From positions 868,001 to 932,000 of the forward strand of contig NZ_CP064781.1 of NCBI RefSeq assembly GCF_016858125.1: DNA of 64,000 bases, written 5' to 3'. Numbering within the stretch: the stretch's first letter is position 1; each line of letters begins with the position of its first letter. The notes under the pieces were generated by a model. It saw only the letters and a program-made list of their open reading frames with translations, was not told the origin of the DNA and ran no database searches. The position numbers and the translations under genes were made by a program. This stretch comes from Azospira restricta (GTDB lineage: Bacteria > Pseudomonadota > Gammaproteobacteria > Burkholderiales > Rhodocyclaceae). This document shows positions 35,431 to 43,592 of the stretch, piece after piece.

Positions 35431-36891
35431 TTAAGCGGTGACCCTTTGAGGATTGGGCGGCTTACCCGGCGGCAGCACGATGCGGAAGCGGCTGCCCCGC
35501 CCTGGCTCGCTCTCGACCTCGATGCGTCCGCCATGGGCCTCCACTGCCTGTCGGGCAATGGCCAGGCCCAGGCCGAAGCCGCCGCGCCGGTCCCCAGGCG
35601 TCCGGCTGCGGGCGGCATCGACGCGATGGAAGCGCTCGAAGATGTGCGGCAATTCCTGTGCGGGAATGCCGGGCCCCTGATCGGCCACGCCGATCTCGGC
35701 GGCGTCTGGCCGCCAGCGGCAGGTGATCGCAACCACCGCGTCCGGCGGGCTGTGCTTGATGGCATTGTCGAGCAAATTGACCAGCGCCTGGCGCAGCATG
35801 GTCCAGTCGCCGCGGACCGGAACCGGCGCGGCGGGCAGATCGCGTTCCATGCGCACCCGGCCTTCCTCCGCCAGCACGCCGAGCAGGCCGGCGGCGTCCT
35901 CCACCAACTCGCGCAGGTCGATGGGCTCGCGCGTCATCGCCACGCGACCGCCCTCGGCGCGGGTGATCTCGAGCAGCAGCGTGGTGAGCAAGGTGAGTCG
36001 GTCCACCTCCTCCAGCATGGTGCCGATGATGTCGCGGTATTCCGTCTCGGAATGGGGCTCGCGCAGGCCCACCTCGCCGACGCTGCGGATGACGGTGAGC
36101 GGCGTGCGCAACTCGTGGGAGGCATCGGCGGTGAAGCGGCGCAACTGCTCGAACGACCGCTCGAGCCGGGCAAACAGGTCGTTGAATGTGGTGGCGAGCC
36201 GCTGCAGATCGTCGGCGGCGGCGGGCACCGGGAGACGGACATCCAGATGCTCCGCCGTGATCGCGCGGGCTTCCGCGGTCATTCTGGCCACCGGCACCAG
36301 CGCCCGCCCCGCCAGCCAGTAGCCCGTGAGGCCGGCGGCGAGCACGGCGAGCGGGATGCCGATGGCCAGCACCAGCAGGAACGCGGCCAGATCCCGCCGG
36401 ATCTGTTCCTCGTCATAGGCGACACGCACGATGGCGTGCTCGCCGTCCACCTCCACCGTGCGCTGGAGGATCCGGAGATGGGTTCCGTCAGCCAGCGTGT
36501 CCGAGAAGAAGCCCGACGGCCGGGGTTCGAAGGCCAGGGGCTCGACGGGGCGGCCGCGGGCATAGCCGCCGAGGGAGCGGTGCAGCAGGCTGGCATCGGC
36601 GCGGTGCACGTCGATCCAGAGCATGTTGGGCAGCGTCTGGAAGTCCGGACTGGCGGCGGAGGGGCGCCAAATGAGCCTGTGGGAAGCATCGACGAACAGG
36701 GAGCGCTCGGCGATCTCCACTTCCTGGTCGAGGCGGTGGTCGACCTCGATACTGAGGCGTTCGTATGCGGCCGCATAGACGAATACGGCATAAACGAAAA
36801 GTAGGAGACTCAGGGTAGCGGCGTAGCCCACCGCTAGGCGCGTGCGGATCCCCAGGGTGCGCCACACATCGACAGGGTTCTTCCAAAGCAT
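35431..36891 (-). CDS. Two-component sensor histidine kinase (CusS/QseC-like)
   Basis: Protein of 486 aa. Two membrane helices (about 20-40 and 178-198) bracket a periplasmic sensor region; then come a HAMP linker, H box FTADASHELRTPLTVIRS, N box LRQALVNLLDNAIKHS, G1 VADQGPGIPAQ and G2 GGFGLGLAIARQAVEAHGG. The order is complete, so it should be active. It is downstream of the octaheme cytochrome gene, whose regulator partner is upstream. I place the start at MLWKNPVDVW: an ATG 30 bp earlier would put translation through an 18-bp perfect hairpin. The signal is unknown; metal or redox is a guess from context. Confidence 0.85.
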   Translation of the reverse strand: MLWKNPVDVWRTLGIRTRLAVGYAATLSLLLFVYAVFVYAAAYERLSIEVDHRLDQEVEIAERSLFVDASHRLIWRPSAASPDFQTLPNMLWIDVHRADASLLHRSLGGYARGRPVEPLAFEPRPSGFFSDTLADGTHLRILQRTVEVDGEHAIVRVAYDEEQIRRDLAAFLLVLAIGIPLAVLAAGLTGYWLAGRALVPVARMTAEARAITAEHLDVRLPVPAAADDLQRLATTFNDLFARLERSFEQLRRFTADASHELRTPLTVIRSVGEVGLREPHSETEYRDIIGTMLEEVDRLTLLTTLLLEITRAEGGRVAMTREPIDLRELVEDAAGLLGVLAEEGRVRMERDLPAAPVPVRGDWTMLRQALVNLLDNAIKHSPPDAVVAITCRWRPDAAEIGVADQGPGIPAQELPHIFERFHRVDAARSRTPGDRRGGFGLGLAIARQAVEAHGGRIEVESEPGRGSRFRIVLPPGKPPNPQRVTA

Positions 36892-36901
36892 AGGGGGATA
36901 G

Positions 36902-36940
36902 GGTCGCGGCGCGAAGGCCATCGGCCTTCGCGCCGCGACC
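36902..36940 (-). terminator. 18-bp perfect stem-loop between cytochrome and kinase genes
   Basis: GGTCGCGGCGCGAAGGCC pairs with its exact complement across a 3-nt loop, starting five bases after the cytochrome stop codon. On the minus strand it is followed by CTATCCCCCTATG rather than a U-tract. It probably works as an mRNA-stabilising or partially terminating element that gives more cytochrome than kinase. It also argues for the later kinase start. Confidence 0.65.
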
Positions 36941-36945
36941 GGTGG

Positions 36946-38706
36946 TTACTCGCCCGTCACCGCTTTCTCCGCCAGTTTCCTGGCTTCGGCGACATAGGCC
37001 ATGGCCTTCTCCTGGTTGTGGACGCCGAAGCTGCCGTCCAGGAGAACGAAGTTGAGCTTGGCGCGCGCTTCCTCCGCCAGCTTCATGGACGCCGGCTCGC
37101 TGACCGGCGCCTTCGCCAGCAGCTTCTCGACCTCATCGATTTCGGCGCGGACCATGGACTGCTTCTGCTTGAGAATGATGTCCAGGGTGTTCGTGTCGAA
37201 GGCCGGCGCCTGTACGCCACTGGCCATCTTCTTGCCCTGCCCCTCGTGGCATGAGGCGCAACTGCTGCGGATGCCCTGCGTCTTTTCCATCGCCGGTGTG
37301 GCCACCATGAAGGTGTGGGACGAAACATCCCACTGATGCGGCCCCGAGGCCGTCTTGTCGGACCGGTAGCCGTTCCTCGGCATGTGACAGTCCACGCATT
37401 GCACACCCGCCTTGTGCATCGGGCTGCCGGCGAACATCTCACTGTTGTTGCGCTTGGCGTAGCCAGAACCGGAGTGGCAAGTGGTGCACAGCTCCTCGGG
37501 TTTTTGCCGCAGCTGCGCCCCCTCGGCCTTGCCATGGAAGGTATGGCAGGTCAGGCAACTCATGCCGGCCTTGTTGGCATGGGCACTCTTGCTGAAGTCC
37601 TGAAACTGCTGGCGGTTGCGCTTGGCCCAGTCGTTGGGCCAAAAGTACTTGTACTCGTCCGGATTGGACGTGCCGGAATAGCTCCAGAAGCGCGAGCGAC
37701 TGGTCATGTCCACATCACCCGGCAGGAAACCCTGCTGGAAGGAAATGTCCGAAATCTTCTTGTTGGTATTGCGGCCGTGGCACTGGGCGCAGACCTGGGT
37801 TTGCTGCATGGGGCTCAGGTCCTTGAGCGGATGCACGATGGTGGTGGCCGCCGGATCGAGGGGCTTGCCGGCCGCCTTCGCCGTCTCCGCCTCCCCCACG
37901 TGCTTGCTGGCGGGGCCGTGGCAGCGCTCGCAGGCGATGCCGATCTCGCCTTTGCCGTTCTCTTTCGCCTTCCAATGGCCGGCGACGTCGTCCTTGTAGA
38001 ACTCGAAGCCGGTGGTATGGCAGCCGGAGCATTTCCCCTCGGCGAAGCGGCCTTTCGGCAACTCCTCCAACTTCAAGGGGCGGCCGTCGGGGGAGCCGTC
38101 CGGCGTCACCCATTCATAGGGGCGATAGGACGAGATCAGCCAGTCCTTGGCCGCCACCGACCAGCGAATGGGAGCGGGCAGGTAGTTCTCGCCGATCTTG
38201 ATTTCGTAGTGCTGGTCCCATTTCCCGCCCAGCACCTTGGCGATCTCGAAGGTCTGGTCATTGGCGGGATTGTCCTTGTCCAGTACGGTGAAGAAGAACT
38301 TGTCCGACTGGCGGTGGGTCTTCACCTGGAAGGTCAGCTTCTCTTCCTTGCCGTCCTTGGTCTTGACCTTGACGTCCTTGTAGGTGATGACCCGATCGTT
38401 GAAATCGCCGACGATGATGTCGGGGCTGGGCCAGCGCTCCATCTTGGCGTGCCAGGTTTCCCGCCACTCGGCATGCTGCATCTCGTGACAGGACTTGCAG
38501 CTGTCGCTGCCGGCGTATTGCGCGTCGCCGAAGAACTTCTGCCCGGATTCGATGCGGCCGGTCTGGCCGGCGATGGATAGGGTTTCGATGGGGGTGCGCT
38601 TGACCGTTTCCTTGCCGGCCGCCTGAACGGCGAACGAGAACGAAATGAGAGCGACGCCCATCAGGACGCTTCGCGCAAACCTCCGTGCGTTGCCTGCCGA
38701 AATCAT
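36946..38706 (-). CDS. Periplasmic octaheme c-type cytochrome
   Basis: Protein of 586 aa with a signal peptide (residues 1-30, ending FAVQAA) and eight CxxCH haem sites: CKSCH at 70-74, CSGCH, CERCH, CAQCH, CLTCH, CTTCH, CVDCH and CASCH. Some of the haem motifs lie in pairs, as in the cytochrome c554/hydroxylamine-oxidoreductase/octahaem reductase superfamily; no CxxCK site of NrfA type is seen. A helical C-terminal tail (about 500-586) follows the last haem. The substrate is unknown; electron delivery to an oxyanion or metal in the periplasm is possible. Start MISAGNARRF has GGGAGG about eight bases upstream. It is the middle gene of a regulator-cytochrome-kinase unit. Confidence 0.85.
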   Translation of the reverse strand: MISAGNARRFARSVLMGVALISFSFAVQAAGKETVKRTPIETLSIAGQTGRIESGQKFFGDAQYAGSDSCKSCHEMQHAEWRETWHAKMERWPSPDIIVGDFNDRVITYKDVKVKTKDGKEEKLTFQVKTHRQSDKFFFTVLDKDNPANDQTFEIAKVLGGKWDQHYEIKIGENYLPAPIRWSVAAKDWLISSYRPYEWVTPDGSPDGRPLKLEELPKGRFAEGKCSGCHTTGFEFYKDDVAGHWKAKENGKGEIGIACERCHGPASKHVGEAETAKAAGKPLDPAATTIVHPLKDLSPMQQTQVCAQCHGRNTNKKISDISFQQGFLPGDVDMTSRSRFWSYSGTSNPDEYKYFWPNDWAKRNRQQFQDFSKSAHANKAGMSCLTCHTFHGKAEGAQLRQKPEELCTTCHSGSGYAKRNNSEMFAGSPMHKAGVQCVDCHMPRNGYRSDKTASGPHQWDVSSHTFMVATPAMEKTQGIRSSCASCHEGQGKKMASGVQAPAFDTNTLDIILKQKQSMVRAEIDEVEKLLAKAPVSEPASMKLAEEARAKLNFVLLDGSFGVHNQEKAMAYVAEARKLAEKAVTGE

Positions 38707-38895
38707 TTTTATTCCTCCCACTTAAGTGAAACGAAGCCGTCGCGTCGATGCATACCGCACGAATCGACGCGAACTGCCGGTGTTCAGCAAGTGGTCGGCG
38801 CGGCGTTGCACCAAGTACGTGGGACATGTTACGAGAAGTTCCGCTGGCGCTTTCTGAAGTTTTTTTCAGGATTCGCAATTGCCCGTCGACGGCCA
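38707..38895 (-). promoter_or_regulatory. Intergenic region upstream of the octaheme cytochrome
   Basis: About 190 bp separate the regulator stop and the cytochrome start. It holds an 8-bp inverted repeat GCGTCGAT-N13-ATCGACGC (38742-38770) and an A-tract dyad CTGAA-N6-TTCAG around 38860-38875 just after the regulator gene. The first could be an operator or hairpin in the 5' leader. A promoter serving the cytochrome separately from the regulator is plausible. Confidence 0.4.
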
Positions 38896-39579
38896 TCAGG
38901 GAGCCGCGTCGCCGAGAACGAAACCGACACCCCGCAAGGTATGGATGAGCGGCTGATCACGGTCATGGTCGATCTTCCTGCGCAGCCGCGCGATATGCAC
39001 GTCGATGACGTTGTCCAGTGGCGTGGCGCGTTGCACCTCGTGCCACACGTCGCGCGCCAGCATCTCGCGGGAAACGACTCGGCCCTGATGCAGCGCCAGG
39101 TATTCGAGAAGCTCGTACTCACGGGCGGTCAGCTCGATGGGCATGGCGGCGCGCGTGACCCGACGGGCGACCCGGTCTATCTCGAGGTCGGCGACGACAA
39201 GGTGCAGCACATCCTGCCCCCGGCCGCGCCGTAGCAGCGCCCGGATCCGGGCCAGCAGTTCCCCGAAGGCAAAGGGCTTGATCAGGTAATCGTCCGCGCC
39301 GAGGTCGAGGCCGCGGATGCGGTCCTCCACCGTATCCCGGGCCGAGAGGATGATCACCGGCGTGGAAAGCCCCCGGTTGCGCAAGGCGCGCAGGATTTCC
39401 AGGCCGTCGCAGCCGGGCAGCATGAGATCGAGCACGAGCAGGTCGAACACCTGCGACGAGACCAGGAAGTGGCCTTCCTCCCCCGTGGCCGCCACCGTCA
39501 CATCGAAGCGCTCGGCTTCCAGCCCGTGCTGGACGGACTGGGCGACTTTCAGCTGGTCTTCGATGATCAGGATGCGCAT
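38896..39579 (-). CDS. OmpR-family response regulator (CopR/CusR-like)
   Basis: Protein of 227 aa. The receiver domain has acidic residues in MRILIIEDQLK, phospho-acceptor Asp in FDLLVLDLMLPGCDG, the Thr/Ser position in TPVIILSARD and Lys in DDYLIKPFAFGEL. The C-terminal winged helix includes IELTAREYELLEYLALHQG and LRRKIDHD. It resembles heavy-metal regulators such as CopR/CusR. The start MRILIIED is canonical. It is upstream of the octaheme cytochrome and sensor kinase genes, which it presumably controls. Its first codons are duplicated at 34879. Confidence 0.88.
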   Translation of the reverse strand: MRILIIEDQLKVAQSVQHGLEAERFDVTVAATGEEGHFLVSSQVFDLLVLDLMLPGCDGLEILRALRNRGLSTPVIILSARDTVEDRIRGLDLGADDYLIKPFAFGELLARIRALLRRGRGQDVLHLVVADLEIDRVARRVTRAAMPIELTAREYELLEYLALHQGRVVSREMLARDVWHEVQRATPLDNVIDVHIARLRRKIDHDRDQPLIHTLRGVGFVLGDAAP

Positions 39580-39859
39580 GACGGCACCGTTCCGGACGGA
39601 TGGCGTCATTCTATGCACCCGTCGGCACTGGGACTACGGAAGTGTTTCTGTCTTTTGCTTCAGGGGCGGGCGCGGCGCGGAACGGCCTCATGACGCCGTC
39701 TCCCCGTGACGTCGGAAGGCGCGCCAGAGAGCGACGTCATAGGCGATCTTCAGCGCGCCGCAGGCCACCAGTGGCGCAGCGAGCCAACCTGCGGCAAACA
39801 ACGCACCGCCGATGGCGGGGCTGGCCGCGGCCGCGAGGCTCCTCGGCACGGCGGTGAAG
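39551..39859. repeat. Imperfect 309-bp direct repeat, copy B
   Basis: Partner of 34879-35187. This copy contains the functional start of the response regulator gene and the shorter MFS remnant. Homology ends abruptly at GGTGAAG on the right in both copies, beyond which copy A continues into more of the MFS gene while copy B joins sequence downstream of the chromate operon. Copy A is therefore not simply derived from copy B. Confidence 0.85.
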
Positions 39860-39861
39860 GC
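39688..39861 (-). pseudogene. C-terminal fragment of an MFS transporter (copy B)
   Basis: Encodes FTAVPRSLAAAASPAIGGAL and a final helix ACGALKIAYDVALWRAFR, near-identical to the fragment at 35016. Upstream of this point the frame is fused to unrelated residues (PAGLAPEACLLLIGRALRA), so the gene is cut even shorter. It lies directly after the chromate operon, where a small MFS exporter is sometimes found. Confidence 0.65.
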
Positions 39862-39923
39862 CCGCAGGGCCCGGCCGATCAGCAGCAGGCACGCCTCGGG
39901 CGCAAGGCCGGCGGGCAGCAGCA

Positions 39924-40379
39924 TCACTTCAGGCCGAGCAGCCGCGCGACCTTCTTCAGCGGCGTGTCGGCGCACCAGGCGTAGAGCGCGTCGTAGATCA
40001 CCATGCCGTGCCGAAGCATCTCATGGTCGTCGGCGAAGTTGAGCGACAGCCCTTTCGAGATGGCGAGAAGGCCTGCCGCTTCCTTCGCCAGTTGCGGCTG
40101 GGCGCAGTCGGCGGCCCGCACGATCAGCGCCAGCTTGTTCAAGGCCGGATCGTCGAGTTTGAACTTGGCGATGAAGGCATCGAAGCTGCATCGGTCGCCG
40201 TGGTGGCCGAGCTCGACATCCGGCACGTCATAGGGGATCGCGCCGGAGTCGGCGGCGACCTTCAGGACGTCGCCAGCCGGCACGTAGAGGAACTCGGGGG
40301 CCTCGTCGATGAAGCGCGTTACCAGCCAGGGGCAGGCGATACGGTCGATCTTGGGGCGTTCGCGGGTGACCCATTTCAT
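39924..40379 (-). CDS. Free-standing ChrB C-terminal-domain chromate resistance protein
   Basis: Protein of 151 aa that corresponds to the C-terminal domain of ChrB: KIDRIACPWLVTRFIDEAPE, VELGHHGDRCSFDAFIAKF, ALNKLALIVRAADC and the ending VIYDALYAWC. The full-length ChrB encoded upstream carries the same domain in more diverged form (VDRLASAWLIRRFIDPSA). Single-domain versions accompany chr operons; the biochemical role is unknown. It overlaps the SOD stop by four bases, so it is the last gene of the chromate operon. Confidence 0.82.
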   Translation of the reverse strand: MKWVTRERPKIDRIACPWLVTRFIDEAPEFLYVPAGDVLKVAADSGAIPYDVPDVELGHHGDRCSFDAFIAKFKLDDPALNKLALIVRAADCAQPQLAKEAAGLLAISKGLSLNFADDHEMLRHGMVIYDALYAWCADTPLKKVARLLGLK

Positions 40380-40975
40380 GCTCCGCCCTCCACCTTGGCA
40401 TACGCAGCCTCGGCCGCCGTCCAGGACAGGTTCTGCATGAAGGCGTCCACATAGGCTGCGGCCTTGGCACCGAAGTCCATGTGGTAGCTGTGCTCGTACA
40501 TGTCGAGGGCGACGAGCGGCGTGGCGCCGGCCAGGTTGTGGGCGTGGTCGGCGGCCCAGGCGTTCACGAGACGCCCGCGGCGCTGGCTCCATACCAACAG
40601 GGTCCAGCCGGAGCCACCGCCCTGGGCCTTGCCCAGGGCGGTGAACTCGGCGCGCCAGGCGTCCACGGAGCCGAAGTCCCGCTCGATGGCCGCCTTCAGC
40701 GCCCCGTCGGGGTCGCCCCACGTGCCGCCGAGGGAATCGAAGTACACCTCATGCAGGATCATCGAGCCGCTGGCGATCATCTCCTCGCGCTTGAGGCCGT
40801 TGATCTCGAACACCGGGGCGCTGGCCCAGGTCAATTCGGCCAGGCGCTGCTCGATGGCGTTCAGGCGCTTGACCGCGCCACCGTAGTTGTTTTCCCAGTG
40901 GCTGACGATAAGTTTCTCGGACAGGCCATCGAGACGGGAAGGGTCGAAGGCAAGAGGTTTCGGTTCGTAAGGCAT
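40376..40975 (-). CDS. chrC: Fe/Mn superoxide dismutase-family protein (ChrC-like)
   Basis: Protein of 199 aa of the Fe/Mn-SOD family. Metal-ligand positions appear in LIVSHWENNYGGAVKRLN, MILHEVYFDSLGG and ALDMYEHSYHMDFG, the last corresponding to the D-x-W-E-H signature with Met-Tyr in place of the usual residues. SODs of this type are part of chrBAC operons in Cupriavidus and Ochrobactrum and are thought to remove superoxide formed during chromate reduction. I choose the ATG start MPYEPKPLAF with GGAGG eight bases ahead; a GTG three codons earlier is too close to it. Confidence 0.87.
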   Translation of the reverse strand: MPYEPKPLAFDPSRLDGLSEKLIVSHWENNYGGAVKRLNAIEQRLAELTWASAPVFEINGLKREEMIASGSMILHEVYFDSLGGTWGDPDGALKAAIERDFGSVDAWRAEFTALGKAQGGGSGWTLLVWSQRRGRLVNAWAADHAHNLAGATPLVALDMYEHSYHMDFGAKAAAYVDAFMQNLSWTAAEAAYAKVEGGA

Positions 40976-40988
40976 GGTGGACACCTCC

Positions 40989-42335
40989 TCAAACGATGTA
41001 GGTGTGGACGAGGCCGATGGCGGCGCAGGCGCCGATCACTTTCATGATGTCCTGCTTGTACTTCCACAGGGCAATGAAGGCCGCCACCGAGATCAGGGCG
41101 TAGAACCATTCGAAGCCACCCGAGAACGGCGCGGCTTCAGTCGCCCTCGGGAAGATCACGTGCCAGCCGAAGAACAACGCCAGGTTGAGCACCACGCCCA
41201 CCACGGCGGCGGTGATGCCGGTGAGCGGCGCGGTGAACTTGATGTCGCCGTGGGTGGATTCCACCAGCGGCGCACCGGCCAGGATGAAGACGAAGCTGGG
41301 CAGGAAGGTGAAGAAGGTCGCCACCGACGCTCCCGCGAACCCTGCCAGCAGCAAGGCATCAAGCCCGAAGATCGCCTTGGTCCAGGCGCCCACGAAGCCG
41401 ACGAAGGACACCACCATGATCAGCGGCCCCGGCGTGGTCTCACCCAACGCCAGGCCGTCGATCATCTGCGTGCCGGTCAGCCACTGATAGTGTTCGACAC
41501 CGCCCTGATAGACATAGGGCAGCACCGCATAGGCGCCACCGAAGGTGACGAGTGCCGCCTTGGTGAAGAACTCTCCCATGTCCTGCAACACCGGGTTGCC
41601 CAGCAAGGCCATGGCCGCAGCCCAGAGCGCCAGTGCCACCACCAGGAGGGTGATGAGATAGGACCAGCGAAAGCGCGTATGGGCGAGGGGGGGAGTGTCG
41701 TCGTCGATCAGGGCGGGGCCATAGTTCTTGTCCGCAGCGCCGTGGCCACCGCCCACCCTGAACTTGTCGGGCATCACTTTGCCGCCGATGAAGCCCAGGA
41801 TGCCGGCCGCGACGACAATGTAGGGAAAGGGCACGCGGAAGACGAAGATCGCGATAAAGGACAGAGCCGCCAGCGTCCACAGCACCTTGTTCTTCAAGGC
41901 CCGCGACCCGATGCGCCAGGCGGCGAACACCACGATGGCCACCACCGCTGGCTTGATGCCGTTGAACACCCCCTGCACGAAGGTGACGTCGCCAAAGGCC
42001 AGGTAGACGTAGGTGAGCGCCGCGAGGATGAAGAGAGAAGGCAGCACGAACAGGACGCCGGCGACGATGCCGCCCCAGGTGCGGTGCAACAGCCAGCCGA
42101 TGTAGATGGCGAGTTGCTGCGCCTCGGGGCCGGGCAGCAGCATGCAGTAATTGAGCGCATGCAGGAAGCGGTGCTCGGAAATCCAGCGGCGCTTCTCCAC
42201 CAGTTCCTGGTGCATGACGGCGATCTGTCCGGCGGGACCGCCGAAGCTGATGAAACCGAGCTTGAGCCAGTAGAAGAAGGCTTCCCGGAACGAGGGGTGG
42301 GCGGGTCGCAACTGCGACGGGGTCGGGGCGTTCAC
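40989..42335 (-). CDS. chrA: Chromate efflux transporter ChrA
   Basis: Protein of 448 aa of the long CHR family with two repeated halves: FREAFFYWLKLGFISFGGPA opens the first and FFTKAALVTFGGAYAVLPYV the second, both carrying the FGG motif. About ten to twelve membrane helices are visible. It exports chromate from the cytoplasm. The start is GTG, overlapping the chrB stop by four bases (GTGA). The C-terminus ends inside a final helix. Confidence 0.93.
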   Translation of the reverse strand: MNAPTPSQLRPAHPSFREAFFYWLKLGFISFGGPAGQIAVMHQELVEKRRWISEHRFLHALNYCMLLPGPEAQQLAIYIGWLLHRTWGGIVAGVLFVLPSLFILAALTYVYLAFGDVTFVQGVFNGIKPAVVAIVVFAAWRIGSRALKNKVLWTLAALSFIAIFVFRVPFPYIVVAAGILGFIGGKVMPDKFRVGGGHGAADKNYGPALIDDDTPPLAHTRFRWSYLITLLVVALALWAAAMALLGNPVLQDMGEFFTKAALVTFGGAYAVLPYVYQGGVEHYQWLTGTQMIDGLALGETTPGPLIMVVSFVGFVGAWTKAIFGLDALLLAGFAGASVATFFTFLPSFVFILAGAPLVESTHGDIKFTAPLTGITAAVVGVVLNLALFFGWHVIFPRATEAAPFSGGFEWFYALISVAAFIALWKYKQDIMKVIGACAAIGLVHTYIV

Positions 42336-43276
42336 GTTGTTTTGTCCTCGTAACTCTTGAGTAGCCAGTCAAAGACTTCACACGCGCGGGCAAGCAGCAC
42401 GTCGTCTTCGGGTTCGGATGCCCGCAGGCCGGCGAGCAGCGATTCGATGCCCAACGCTTCAGCGACCGGGAGCCCTCCCACATCCAGGCAATGCACGAGC
42501 TCGCCCAGGCGTACCAGTGCAGGGGCGGAATCAAATCCGAAACTCGCTAGCAGCGTCTCGAAGGTGACCTTGGTGCCCACATGGCTGAAGGCGGCGCCGT
42601 CGAAATCGAAGCCGAGCCAGTCATTGCGGCAGTCGGCGGGACTCGCCAGCCAGACGATGCGAGCGCTCGGGTCGATGAACCGCCGGATCAGCCATGCCGA
42701 AGCGAGTCGGTCCACCCACGGACGCGCCCGCGTGGCCCAGGTTCGGCCCTGATAGTCGGCGCGGTCCAGCCGCGGAATATCCGCCTGCCGGGCGGTCGGC
42801 TCGTCGGGAGACATGCGGCGGGTGATCGCGTCGCGCAGGTCGTCCAGCAGGCTCAAGGTCTGCCGCTGCGCCTCGCCGGGGAAGAAGTCGATGCGCGTCA
42901 CCTGCTCGAAGCGGCGCACGAGCGGCTGGAGCTTGCGCGCGGCGGCTGCGCCAGCCAGGGATGCCAGGCTCCGTCCGAGCTCCTTGATCTCCTCGGCGAT
43001 GCCGGCGTACTCCTCGCCGCGGTCGAACAGGGCGCGCAGCGCGGCCTGCTGGGCTTCGTCACACTCCGACAGGCGATACACCTCGCCGCTGCCCCCGGCC
43101 TCCACCGCCTGCGCCGCCACTTCGTCCAGCGTCGCGGCGCTGTCGGCCGAGTCGGGCAGCAGATAGACCCCGTCACGCAGCGTCGCGCAGCCCAACGCCT
43201 TGACGGAGCGCCAGACGCGCATGCGGCCGGTCGATGCCTTGGTGGGCAGACTGATGAACAGCGCGAGAAAGCTCAA
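42332..43276 (-). CDS. chrB: ChrB chromate-responsive regulator/resistance protein
   Basis: Protein of 314 aa. The N-terminal half (FISLPTKASTGRMRVWRSVKALGCATLRDGVYLLP in part: TKASTGRMRVWRSVKALG) is the DNA-binding/sensor part of ChrB; the C-terminal half (WVDRLASAWLIRRFIDPSA) is the ChrB C domain. ChrB represses and senses chromate for chrBAC operons in other bacteria. The start is TTG with AAAGGAG seven bases upstream, an unusually strong ribosome-binding site that decides the start. It heads the chromate operon. Confidence 0.88.
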   Translation of the reverse strand: MSFLALFISLPTKASTGRMRVWRSVKALGCATLRDGVYLLPDSADSAATLDEVAAQAVEAGGSGEVYRLSECDEAQQAALRALFDRGEEYAGIAEEIKELGRSLASLAGAAAARKLQPLVRRFEQVTRIDFFPGEAQRQTLSLLDDLRDAITRRMSPDEPTARQADIPRLDRADYQGRTWATRARPWVDRLASAWLIRRFIDPSARIVWLASPADCRNDWLGFDFDGAAFSHVGTKVTFETLLASFGFDSAPALVRLGELVHCLDVGGLPVAEALGIESLLAGLRASEPEDDVLLARACEVFDWLLKSYEDKTT

Positions 43277-43309
43277 GCACGGACTCCTTTATCGCCAAGG
43301 GGTGGGCGA

Positions 43310-43345
43310 TGAGTTATATATCTTACTATATGTTATAGATAAAAC
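43310..43345 (-). promoter_or_regulatory. Promoter/operator of the chromate operon
   Basis: A sharply AT-rich stretch (TATATATC, ACTATATG, TTATAGAT) of about 35 bp stands 40 bp before chrB in otherwise GC-rich DNA. ATATATCTTACTATAT forms an imperfect dyad and contains several possible -10 boxes. AT-rich palindromes are the known type of ChrB operator. Exact boxes cannot be fixed by eye. Confidence 0.5.
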
Positions 43346-43554
43346 TAGATCCGAGAAGTTGCGTAGCGAGTCCGTCCGATCTGATCCCAAATCGCATGTC
43401 ACCCGCCGATGCGCCGACCGGCTTATCAAGAAACGCTTGGGGAAGCTGGTGATGACCGATACGGGCATTGACCGGCACTACTACGGCCGCGTTTTTTTGT
43501 TTTCTGAAACGCTCCCCTGAAATAGCGGCTGCAGCAACGACCGAAGACAAGAAT
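43346..43554. other. Cargo-backbone junction right of the chromate operon
   Basis: About 210 bp with no gene that I recognise. A run of T (GTTTTTTTGTTTTC) lies at about 43491-43504. The right boundary of the chromate cargo must lie here, before the terminator of the helicase gene. Confidence 0.35.
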
Positions 43555-43574
43555 TCGGCCCCCGAAGGGGCCGA
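43555..43574 (-). terminator. Terminator hairpin after the SNF2-like helicase gene
   Basis: Perfect 8-bp stem TCGGCCCC/GGGGCCGA with a 4-nt loop, 19 bp after the helicase stop. On the minus strand it is followed by ATTCTTGTCTTCGG, a weak U-rich tail. Confidence 0.6.
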
Positions 43575-43592
43575 TCAAGAGGGGAAACAATC

